Positions 13,495-18,753 of a stretch of 18,753 nt of DNA are shown piece by piece; position 1 is the stretch's first letter; each line of letters opens with the position of its first letter. The notes under the pieces are model-generated. The model saw only the letters and a program-made list of their open reading frames with translations, was not told where the DNA came from and ran no database searches. Source of the stretch: JARIHD01 sp964503715 (GTDB lineage Bacteria > Patescibacteriota > Saccharimonadia > Saccharimonadales > UBA4665); contig CAZDAD010000015.1 of the NCBI GenBank assembly GCA_964503715.1, positions 1 through 18,753 on the forward strand, read 5' to 3'. The position numbers were made by a program, and so were the translations under genes.

Positions 13495-13513
13495 GCGGCC
13501 GTAGTTCGGCCGC
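13495..13513. promoter_or_regulatory. GC-rich inverted repeat over the -35 region of the M50 protease gene
   Basis: Perfect 7-bp inverted repeat GCGGCCG (13495-13501) - TAGTT - CGGCCGC (13507-13513). It sits where the -35 box of the plus-strand promoter at 13519-13527 would be. A T-tract is absent, so an operator or cruciform fits better than a terminator. Confidence 0.5.
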
Positions 13514-13518
13514 TTCGG

Positions 13519-13527
13519 TGGTATACT
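13519..13527 (+). promoter_or_regulatory. Extended -10 promoter of the M50 protease gene, leaderless
   Basis: TGG-TATACT at 13519-13527, ending exactly 7 nt before the ATG at 13535, so the start codon should coincide with the mRNA 5' end. Confidence 0.65.
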
Positions 13528-13534
13528 ATTAACC

Positions 13535-14155
13535 ATGTTCCCAGACGTAACTTTGAGCGGCATTGTAACGTTCATAATCATTCTTCTTATATCGATATCA
13601 GTGCATGAGACTATGCACGCCTATGTGGCCCACAAATTGGGTGATTCTACTGCGCATGACATGGGCCGTATATCCTTAAACCCGTTGGCTCATGTAGACT
13701 TACTTACAACAGTGATTTTGCCTGTAATTACGCTCCTAATCGCTGGTACACCGATCCTTGCAGCCAAGCCTGTGATGGTAAGTGTGCATGACCTAAAATA
13801 TGGTGATTTTGGCTGGGCTATGGTGTCGGCGGCAGGGCCTTTGTCTAACTTGGCTATGGCTGTTATTGCCGCACTGGCTATCAATGCAGGATTGGTGCCA
13901 CAGTCATTTATTGCAACTGCACTATGGTTTGTTAGTACTAATATTGGGCTGTTCGTATTTAATATGTTGCCCCTGCCGCCGCTTGATGGTTCACGTGTGC
14001 TTAGGGCATTTGCGCCTGAGTCGGTCCAGGAACTTATGGATCGCTACGAAAGCATGGGTTTTGCGATAACGTTGTTCGTCTTGATACTTCTCATGAACCC
14101 CTTATCGCAGTTTATTGTCTCTGCTAACAGGGCCATACTAAACGTTCTATTTTAG
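13535..14155 (+). CDS. Site-2 protease family (M50B) membrane metalloprotease
   Basis: 206 residues with about five membrane helices. Zinc motif H-E-T-M-H in the first helix (SVHETMHAYVAHKLGD), and the third ligand motif in NMLPLPPLDGSRVLRAF (family pattern NxxPxPxxDG). The AAGPLSNLAMA stretch between them is also typical. It is a minimal form without PDZ or CBS domains. Such enzymes cut membrane-embedded substrates, for example anti-sigma factors or signal-peptide remnants; the substrate here is unknown. It has no ribosome site and an extended -10 immediately upstream, so it is probably leaderless. Divergent from rpmB, with a GC-rich palindrome in the shared region. Stop TAG. Confidence 0.92.
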   Translation: MFPDVTLSGIVTFIIILLISISVHETMHAYVAHKLGDSTAHDMGRISLNPLAHVDLLTTVILPVITLLIAGTPILAAKPVMVSVHDLKYGDFGWAMVSAAGPLSNLAMAVIAALAINAGLVPQSFIATALWFVSTNIGLFVFNMLPLPPLDGSRVLRAFAPESVQELMDRYESMGFAITLFVLILLMNPLSQFIVSANRAILNVLF

Positions 14156-14188
14156 CCATAATTTCCTGAAATAACAGGTAAAGTGCGC

Positions 14189-14194
14189 TATAAT
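14189..14194 (+). promoter_or_regulatory. -10 box of the 6S-like RNA
   Basis: TATAAT ends 7 nt before the first base of the closing stem (14202), so the RNA would start at its own 5' stem. No clear -35. Confidence 0.6.
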
Positions 14195-14200
14195 ATAAAT

Positions 14201-14341
14201 TGGCTGGGTAGCCGTGCGAAATGATTATCTGAATACTTTTTCGCAATGAGAATCCAATATTTGCAGCGACCGTGGTTGTTGCGTGAGGATACTCACCTGG
14301 GTTATTCCGGGTTAATCATAAATCGGTGACCCCAGCCTTTT
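14201..14341 (+). ncRNA. ssrS: Rod-shaped structured RNA, candidate 6S RNA
   Basis: About 140 nt between a perfect -10 box and a T-run. It folds by eye into one long rod. The closing stem pairs GGCTGG-GTAGCCG (14202-14214) with CGGTGAC-CCCAGCC (14324-14337). Further pairs are ATGATTA (14221)/TAATCAT (14313), GAATA (14231)/TATTC (14303), then a large central bubble (about 14236-14246 against 14296-14302). Above the bubble are TGAGAATCC (14247)/GGATACTCA (14287) and an apical hairpin GCAGCGAC-CGTG-GTTGTTGC (14263-14282). Closing stem, central bubble and apical stem are the 6S layout, which mimics an open promoter and sequesters RNA polymerase. SRP RNA is excluded by lack of the GGAAG/AGCAG loop. 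Sequence identity to known 6S was not tested. Confidence 0.55.
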
Positions 14342-14400
14342 GTGTTATAACGATGAGCCTGATGGCAAGGCCGTTATACAAGGGTAAAACATCCAGGAAT

Positions 14401-14477
14401 CGGGGTGTGGCGCAGTTGGCTAGCGCGTACGGCTGGGGGCCGTGAGGTCGCAGGTTCAAGTCCTGTCACCCCGACCA
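14401..14477 (+). tRNA. tRNA-Pro (anticodon GGG)
   Basis: Acceptor CGGGGTG (14401-14407) pairs with CACCCCG (14467-14473); the C1-G72 pair is typical of bacterial tRNA-Pro. Anticodon stem TACGG/CCGTG, loop CTGGGGG, anticodon GGG (reads CCC, CCU). Discriminator A, encoded CCA at 14475-14477. A possible -10 TATACA is at 14375-14380. Confidence 0.96.
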
Positions 14478-14496
14478 GAATAATTTTGAATCACAT

Positions 14497-15321
14497 ATGA
14501 AGGCACTAAAATTTTCGCACGATATTGCGACTGACATCAAAGAGGGCAAACGCTCTACTACTTGGCGCATGTACGATGACAAAGACACCCATGTTGGTGA
14601 CAGGTTGGAGCTAGTCGATAAGATAGATCCTCGTGACCCATCCACTTGGGAACATTTTGCCATTGCGACTATCACGCAGATTGTCGAAAAACGCCTAGGC
14701 TCAGTAGAGGCTAGTGATTACGAGCTCGAGACTGACCAAATGAGCCCTGAAGATCTGTTGCTGACTTTCCAGAAGTATTACGGCCCCCAGGTCACTTTTG
14801 ATACGCCTCTAAGGATTATGACGTTCTCTGTTAATGCTGAGCCCAAAACCGCTGATAGTGATACGCAAAGTCTTTCTGACGTAAAAGAAGCCAAGCTATA
14901 TGCCGATGGTGGCTCTAGGGGCAACCCAGGCCCCTCAGCTAGCGGCTATGCGCTGTTCACTATGGACGGTGAGGAGTTCTTCCGTAAGGGGATCTACCTA
15001 GGCGTCACTACTAATAACCAAGCCGAGTACCAAGCCCTCAAGTTTGGTCTAGAGGAAGCCAAGAAGCGTGGTATCAGAGAAGTCCATGTCTATATGGATA
15101 GCTTGCTAGTGGTCAATCAGATGCTCGGCAAGTTCAAGGTTAAGAATCGTGACCTTTGGCCAATACATGATGCCATAAAATCACTTGTACCGAGCTTTGC
15201 TCACGTGTACTTTACCCATGTACCCAGAGAGCTGAACAAGATTGCTGATGCCGCCGTCAACCAAGCCCTAGACGAAGCCGAGGACCGACAGGCTGACCGT
15301 GAGCCTCAAGAGATGCTATAA
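14497..15321 (+). CDS. ASCH domain - ribonuclease H fusion protein
   Basis: 274 residues. Residues 1 to about 115 look like an ASCH domain (KALKFSHDIATDIKEGKRST, then HVGDRLELVD and FAIATITQI), a PUA-like fold thought to bind RNA. After a short linker, an RNase HI-type domain (about 130-262) shows the four acidic active-site residues in LYADGGSRGNPGPSASGYAL (D), TTNNQAEYQAL (E), HVYMDSLLVVNQM (D) and NKIADAAVNQAL (D). The C-terminus is acidic. It should cut RNA in RNA-DNA hybrids; the ASCH part may target it to particular RNAs (inference). The ATG is 19 nt after tRNA-Pro and lacks a ribosome site, so the tRNA and mRNA are likely one transcript. The RNase P promoter overlaps its 3' end. Stop TAA. 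Confidence 0.85.
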   Translation: MKALKFSHDIATDIKEGKRSTTWRMYDDKDTHVGDRLELVDKIDPRDPSTWEHFAIATITQIVEKRLGSVEASDYELETDQMSPEDLLLTFQKYYGPQVTFDTPLRIMTFSVNAEPKTADSDTQSLSDVKEAKLYADGGSRGNPGPSASGYALFTMDGEEFFRKGIYLGVTTNNQAEYQALKFGLEEAKKRGIREVHVYMDSLLVVNQMLGKFKVKNRDLWPIHDAIKSLVPSFAHVYFTHVPRELNKIADAAVNQALDEAEDRQADREPQEML

Positions 15322-15322
15322 T
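15293..15322 (+). promoter_or_regulatory. Promoter of RNase P RNA
   Basis: CTGACC (15293-15298), 18-bp spacer, TGC-TATAAT (extended -10, 15314-15322), inside the end of the ASCH-RNase H gene. Expected start near 15329, which is the first base of stem P1. Confidence 0.75.
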
Positions 15323-15328
15323 AACAGG

Positions 15329-15695
15329 TGCCAGATTATCGGCTGATCGCCTGACCCCGCAAGGGGTTAGGAGGAAAGTCCGGGCAGCGTAGGGAAAGGC
15401 AGTTGTTAACGGCAACCAGAGGAAACTCTAGGGAAAGTGCCACAGAAACTTAAACCGCCTAAACGGCCTTATGGTCGCGGCAAGGGTGAAAAGAGTGGGG
15501 TAAGAGCCCACAATTTGGTTCGGTGACGAATCGAATAGGTAAACCCTGTCTGCTGCAAGGGGATGGATTCCTTCTCGTTTACCGAGATAGTGTCCCGCTA
15601 GAGTCCGTCGCGTTAACCGCTTGATCGTGGTGGCAACATCATGACTAGATAGATGATCGGCTAGAACAGAACCCGGCTTACGGATTTTCTGGCAA
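15329..15695 (+). ncRNA. rnpB: RNase P RNA (bacterial type A)
   Basis: Catalytic RNA that removes 5' leaders from pre-tRNAs. Helix P1 is TGCCAGA (15329-15335) with TCTGGCA (15688-15694). Conserved core segments are visible in order: GAGGAAAGTCCGGGC near 15371, the ACAGAAA segment near 15444, GGTAAGAGCCCAC near 15499, GGTAAACCC near 15538, and the 3' conserved AGAACAGAACCCGGCTTA near 15663. About 367 nt, normal for type A. No rnpA gene is in the window. Confidence 0.96.
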
Positions 15696-15704
15696 CAATA
15701 ATAA

Positions 15705-15731
15705 AACACCTCGGATGCCCGAGGTGTTTTT
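15705..15731. terminator. Terminator shared by rnpB and the infC-rpmI-rplT operon
   Basis: Perfect 10-bp stem AACACCTCGG (15705-15714)/CCGAGGTGTT (15719-15728), loop ATGC, then T-run. The A-rich left side gives a T-rich tail on the minus strand, so it can serve rplT as well. Confidence 0.9.
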
Positions 15732-15783
15732 GGTTACAGACTTGGTACCACGTGATACTTACATCTGTTAATTGGCAAACAAT

Positions 15784-16131
15784 TTACTTTTTGTCGGCTG
15801 CTTTGACGACAGCGGCAAAGGCTTTTGGCTCGTTTGTTGCTAGCTCACTCAAAACCTTGCGGTCTAGAGTAATGTTCGCTGCCTTTAAGCCAGCTATGAG
15901 CTTGCTGTAGGTGGTCCCATTTAGGCGAGCACCAGCGTTGATGCGGGCATTCCATAGCTGACGGAATGTACGCTTGCGGTTGCGGCGATCGCGTGTAGCG
16001 AACTGCAAAGCCTTGGTTAAGGCCTGCTTACCGCGCTTAATGCTTGAGCGGTTGGACTTGGTCATGCCCTTAGTAGCGTGACGAATCTTCTGGTGTTTAG
16101 CGTGACCTGCGACGCCTCGTTTTACGCGCAT
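15784..16131 (-). CDS. rplT: Ribosomal protein bL20
   Basis: 115 residues, full length. It starts MRVKRGVAGHAKHQKI, is strongly basic in the N-terminal extension, and has the family block FATRDRRNRKRTFRQLWNAR followed by INAGARLNGTTYSKLI. Essential for early assembly of the 50S subunit. Last gene of infC-rpmI-rplT; the ATG is 3 nt after the rpmI stop, with TTGGAG as ribosome site inside rpmI. No L20-binding leader is present before infC (leader only about 22 nt), so the classic L20 feedback known from other bacteria is not apparent. Stop TAA. Confidence 0.97.
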   Translation of the reverse strand: MRVKRGVAGHAKHQKIRHATKGMTKSNRSSIKRGKQALTKALQFATRDRRNRKRTFRQLWNARINAGARLNGTTYSKLIAGLKAANITLDRKVLSELATNEPKAFAAVVKAADKK

Positions 16132-16134
16132 CGG

Positions 16135-16329
16135 TTAGGCTCCAATCTGTTTCTTAATGTTACGAACGTTTTTGCCGAACAAAGTTTCTAGTCCAGCTAG
16201 TTTGCGCTTGCGCGCGCCGCTTTTCTTCTGGAGGAAGTGACTGCGGTGTGAGTGGCTGATGCGTACTTTGCCGTTCTTGGTAACGCGTACGCGGTCTTTG
16301 GTGCCACTATGCGTTTTTAGCTTTGGCAT
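16135..16329 (-). CDS. rpmI: Ribosomal protein bL35
   Basis: 64 residues. Opens MPKLKTHSGTKDRVRVTKNG and includes the RSHFLQKKSGARKRKL core of bL35; very basic. Its start overlaps the end of infC by 23 bp in another frame, and its ribosome site AAGGAG lies within infC, so translation of the two is probably coupled. Second gene of the infC-rpmI-rplT operon. Stop TAA. Confidence 0.97.
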   Translation of the reverse strand: MPKLKTHSGTKDRVRVTKNGKVRISHSHRSHFLQKKSGARKRKLAGLETLFGKNVRNIKKQIGA

Positions 16330-16834
16330 TGTTGCTCCTTATGACGAAATTTAGCTGTTTACCGGCGAACTGGGGGGCTTGATCTACCACTATCATGTCG
16401 CCGTAATCGCTAATAACTCGATCAGCGAGTTTGAAGCCTATATCTTTGTGGGCTAGCTCACGTCCTCGATAGAAAATAGTGATTTTGACTTTGTGCCCGT
16501 CCTCTAGGAAGCCGGTGACTTTCTTGAGTTTGACACCTAGGTCATGGTCGCTTATCTTCAGGCCAAAACGCATTTGTTTCAGTTCAGTTTGTTTCACAGC
16601 ACGCTTGTTCTTTTGTGCTTGCTTAGTCTTCTGGTACTGGAACTTACCCCAGTCAATGATTTTGACTACAGGTGGGTTAGCGTCTGGCGATATCTCGACG
16701 AGGTCTAGGCCCTGATCTTCTGCGGCTCTGAGTGCCTCAGCTCTTGATAGAATCCCAAGTTGTTTGCCGTCTTGGTCGACTACACGTAGCTGCGGTGCCC
16801 GAATGTCGTTATTCAGGCGAGTAAACTTGCTGAT
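16307..16834 (-). CDS. infC: Translation initiation factor IF-3, AUC start codon
   Basis: 175 residues from an ATC codon at 16834-16832. The N-domain reads ISKFTRLNNDIRAPQLRVVD...GLDLVEISPDANPPVVKIID, then linker WGKFQYQKTKQAQKNKRAV, and the C-domain (about 83-170) with EDGHKVKITIFYRGRELAHK. IF-3 binds the 30S subunit and rejects wrong start codons and initiator-lacking complexes. The AUC start is preferred because an in-frame TAA lies seven codons upstream with no ATG, GTG or TTG between, and AAAGGAG sits 5 nt before ATC. The next usable codon, a GTG at 16597, would delete the whole N-domain. Rare infC starts (AUU in E. coli) allow IF-3 to limit its own synthesis. Stop TAG, overlapping rpmI. 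Confidence 0.94.
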   Translation of the reverse strand: MSKFTRLNNDIRAPQLRVVDQDGKQLGILSRAEALRAAEDQGLDLVEISPDANPPVVKIIDWGKFQYQKTKQAQKNKRAVKQTELKQMRFGLKISDHDLGVKLKKVTGFLEDGHKVKITIFYRGRELAHKDIGFKLADRVISDYGDMIVVDQAPQFAGKQLNFVIRSNNAKAKNA

Positions 16835-16863
16835 ATCGTCTCCTTTATATTGTTAGTGGTAAC

Positions 16864-16892
16864 ATTTTAACAGATTGAACAACAGGGGTCAA
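16864..16892 (-). promoter_or_regulatory. Promoter of infC-rpmI-rplT
   Basis: Minus strand: TTGACC (16892-16887), 17-bp spacer, TGT-TAAAAT extended -10 (16869-16864). Expected start near 16857, about 22 nt before the AUC. Confidence 0.8.
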
Positions 16893-16900
16893 CCATAGTT

Positions 16901-18403
16901 TTACCAAAAGTCATGTTGGCGATACTGCAATGCCTCAGCAATATGGCGAGTTTCGACTGTGGTGCTGCCATCCATGTCAGCTATTGTGCGTGCCACTCTC
17001 AATACTTTGATATAGGCGCGTGTTGAGAGGTCCAGCTTTGTGGCGGCTCTTTCGATTAGGGCTTTTTCGGCACTGGCCAGTTGACATATTTCGTTTAACT
17101 GCTGGTTGTCGAGACTTGAGTTCAGCTGCGCCCTTGGATTCCGTTGTGCCTGTGTATGTCGAGTGTTACGGATATCTATGGAGTAATCTATGCAACTACC
17201 AGTTGTCTTGGTCATATCTTGGTGGCTAATCGATTCGACAGACTGAAATATGTCGATTCTATCAAGTATCGGCCCCGACAACTTGTGCCTGTATCTGTCG
17301 ATTTGGTAGGCGGAACATATACAAGCCTTACGCGAACCGTAATTACCGCAGGGGCAGAGATTGGCAGTGGCTATCAGGATGAAATCAGCCTTGTAGGTGT
17401 AGTTTTGCCGAACTCTGTTGATGGTGATTGTTTTGTCCTCTAGCGGCTGCCTGAGTGACTCCAGACAGGCTCGATTAAACTCTGGCAGTTCGTCCATGTA
17501 TAAGATACCGCAGTGGCTCATGGCTATCTCTCCAGGCAGATTAGCTGTACCACCGCCAACCAGTGCAGACTGGCTGCAGCTGTGGTGTGGCGATCTAAAC
17601 GGCCTCTCAGAGCACAAGGAGTTGTAGGCTGTCTCTCTGAGGCTGTACGTATGGGTGACTTCGAGCTTCTCGATATTAGTCATCGGCGGCTGAAGTTCGG
17701 CCGCCGCTTTTGCTAGCATACTCTTACCACTGCCTGGTGGACCGTACAGAAGTATATTGTGGCCGCCAGCTATGGCAATCTGTAGGGCTCTCTTGGCGCA
17801 TTCCTGACCAACAACTCTGTTCATTTTGAGCGAACTGCCCGTTGAAGAGGGCTGGTCAGAATTAGATATTTTCTCAGTAAGTATGGGCGTGTTAGCGCAG
17901 CCTGCCAGCAGTTCAGCTAGCTGATTAATATTTTTTACTGGGTATAGCCTTATACTCGGTATCAACTTTAGTTGGTCTAGGTTATCGCTTGGGACCACAA
18001 ATGTATCGTGACCTCTCTGTAGACAGCCTATGACTAAGCCGATTACACCCCTGACAGGCCTTATATTGCCATCAAGGCCGATTTCACCTATGAACACCAA
18101 GCTATCAGCAAAGCCACTATTTGTATGTCCCGATAGAATAATTGCCGCCGCAATAGACAAGTCAAAGTTCGTGCCTTCCTTGGGTATATCGGCAGGGGCG
18201 AGGTTGATAATAATTCTCTGCTTGGGCAGCTTCAGCCCGCAAGCTGCGAAGCCCGCCCGTAAACGTTCCTTGGATTCTTCGACCGAACGACTGCCCAGTC
18301 CGACTATTACGATTTGCGGTAGGCCATTACTAACGTGGCATTCAACGTCCACAAGTGCAACTTGCGAGCCATTTAGTGAAGGGCATAGACATGATTTTTT
18401 CAT
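16901..18403 (-). CDS. comM: ComM/YifB family AAA+ ATPase (Mg-chelatase-like)
   Basis: 500 residues. The N-terminal Lon-like (S16 fold) domain (about 1-170) has SNGLPQIVIVGLGSRSVEES and NLAPADIPKEGTNFDLSIAA. The AAA+ domain carries Walker A G221-PPGSGK-S228, Walker B around 300-305 (ILYMDE), and the family Cys cluster C350-P-C352...C361-I-C363. A C-terminal helical domain ends with STRAYIKVLRVARTIADMDG. In naturally competent bacteria ComM is a hexameric helicase that extends branch migration of incoming DNA, which suits a lineage thought to take up DNA. The ATG at 18403 has no ribosome site and an in-frame TAG lies six codons upstream. The infC promoter follows its stop. Stop TAA. Confidence 0.94.
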   Translation of the reverse strand: MKKSCLCPSLNGSQVALVDVECHVSNGLPQIVIVGLGSRSVEESKERLRAGFAACGLKLPKQRIIINLAPADIPKEGTNFDLSIAAAIILSGHTNSGFADSLVFIGEIGLDGNIRPVRGVIGLVIGCLQRGHDTFVVPSDNLDQLKLIPSIRLYPVKNINQLAELLAGCANTPILTEKISNSDQPSSTGSSLKMNRVVGQECAKRALQIAIAGGHNILLYGPPGSGKSMLAKAAAELQPPMTNIEKLEVTHTYSLRETAYNSLCSERPFRSPHHSCSQSALVGGGTANLPGEIAMSHCGILYMDELPEFNRACLESLRQPLEDKTITINRVRQNYTYKADFILIATANLCPCGNYGSRKACICSAYQIDRYRHKLSGPILDRIDIFQSVESISHQDMTKTTGSCIDYSIDIRNTRHTQAQRNPRAQLNSSLDNQQLNEICQLASAEKALIERAATKLDLSTRAYIKVLRVARTIADMDGSTTVETRHIAEALQYRQHDFW

Positions 18404-18428
18404 GCTGGCAGCTAAAGCCTAGTTGCCA

Positions 18429-18623
18429 TAAAAGTAAAGACCCGCTTATGTGAAGCGGGTCTTATGATTTTGAGTTTGAATTAGTTTGAGTGATTGTATT
18501 TGTTCGCTTTTGTTGACTGTTTACTTTTTATTGGAGGTGTTGCTTTTTATGGAACAACGGCTTGCGAGAAGCCGTTGTTGGAGATCTGTTTTTGTTTTTG
18601 AGCACTTTTTTTATTCAAGTGCT
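18429..18623 (-). ncRNA. Candidate small RNA with anti-Shine-Dalgarno-like motif
   Basis: A predicted ~195-nt minus-strand transcript. From its promoter the start falls at 18623, exactly the first base of a 7-bp hairpin (AGCACTT/AAGTGCT, 18623-18601). A second, perfect 11-bp hairpin follows (18579-18553, loop CTCGC), then an 89-nt linker (18552-18464) with only five G and no visible structure, and finally a terminator hairpin. The linker carries CACCTCC (18539-18533), the core of the 16S rRNA anti-Shine-Dalgarno sequence, so pairing with ribosome-binding sites is possible (inference). It has no credible ORF on this strand. No known RNA family was recognised; identity needs homologues. Confidence 0.55.
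18430..18463 (-). terminator. Terminator of the candidate small RNA
   Basis: Perfect 11-bp stem AAGACCCGCTT (18437-18447)/AAGCGGGTCTT (18453-18463), loop ATGTG. On the minus strand it is followed by TACTTTTA. It lies 34 nt before comM. Confidence 0.8.
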
Positions 18624-18629
18624 ACTGCT

Positions 18630-18658
18630 ATCTTATAAACTACTAAACAGACTGTCAA
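18630..18658 (-). promoter_or_regulatory. Promoter of the candidate small RNA
   Basis: Minus strand: TTGACA (18658-18653), 17-bp spacer, TAAGAT (18635-18630). Confidence 0.75.
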
Positions 18659-18753
18659 TAACAATTATGTTAAATTTTTTACAAACCTGTGTATAACTTT
18701 TTCTTCATAAAAAAATACAAACCGTTAATGCTAATAGTGAATACTAAAACGAG
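18659..18753. other. AT-rich right edge with one DnaA-box-like sequence
   Basis: No gene seen. TTATACACA on the minus strand (18696-18688) matches the DnaA box pattern TTATNCACA, within very AT-rich sequence containing runs of T and A. A single site is weak evidence for an origin. Confidence 0.35.

Noticed and set aside
14201..14341. SRP RNA as identity of the 14201 RNA
   Set aside because: The conserved GGAAG/AGCAG apical loop of SRP RNA is missing.
14346..14378. Inverted repeat TATAACG/CGTTATA before tRNA-Pro as a separate RNA or operator
   Set aside because: AT-rich 7-bp stem with 19-nt loop that overlaps the likely -10 box; could be chance.
18549..18638. Plus-strand 29-residue ORF after a perfect GGAGGTG and 9-nt spacing
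   Set aside because: No promoter on the plus strand, sequence consists mostly of the hairpins of the minus-strand RNA, and product is Phe/Arg-rich without character. The ribosome-site match is the complement of the CACCTCC motif. Kept as the main rival reading.
1..18753. CRISPR array, transposon or prophage
   Set aside because: No regularly spaced repeats, transposase, integrase or terminal repeats seen on either strand.

Overview
The window reads as a chromosomal piece of a small-genome bacterium of the Patescibacteria (CPR), most likely a Candidatus Saccharibacteria (TM7) relative. This is inferred from divergent but complete housekeeping genes, very tight spacing, several apparently leaderless genes and a divergent WxL-type surface locus; no 16S rRNA is present to prove it. 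The code is standard, but all 20 recognised genes stop at TAA (10) or TAG (10) and none at TGA. No CRISPR array, insertion sequence or prophage was seen.

Left part (1-4770): the 3' end of a DUF2207 membrane protein, a small possibly tail-anchored protein, tRNA-Thr(CGU) and tRNA-Gly(CCC), a three-helix membrane protein paired with a processive-type GT2 glycosyltransferase, then nrdR on the minus strand. Between nrdR and tRNA-Val(GAC) lies a 37-residue minus-strand gene with its own consensus promoter, ribosome site and terminator.

Surface locus (4772-8505): a secreted WxL-like protein, a membrane-anchored DUF916-like protein with a LysM domain on what should be the cytoplasmic side, and a second secreted protein whose C-terminal half is paralogous to the first. 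The promoter region carries three ACGAACA repeats and the mRNA starts with a 5' hairpin.

Translation block (8740-13480): thrS behind a threonine T-box leader (k-turn, specifier ACC apparently in the terminal loop, antiterminator and competing terminator), then miaA, a winged-helix/nucleotidyltransferase-like protein, an MBL-fold protein and, on the minus strand, rpmB (bL28).

RNA-rich block (13480-15731): a leaderless M50 site-2 protease gene, a rod-shaped RNA with 6S architecture, tRNA-Pro(GGG), an ASCH-RNase H fusion gene and RNase P RNA (type A).

Right part (minus strand, 15784-18753): infC-rpmI-rplT, where infC starts at AUC, and comM upstream of it. Upstream of comM is a candidate roughly 195-nt small RNA: consensus promoter, hairpin starting at +1, second perfect hairpin, G-poor linker with a CACCUCC anti-Shine-Dalgarno-like motif, and a terminator.

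Overall the window combines translation and RNA-processing functions (aminoacylation, tRNA modification, initiation, ribosomal proteins, RNase P, 6S-like RNA) with a cell-surface module that could matter for attachment in an epibiotic lifestyle; that last role is inference.
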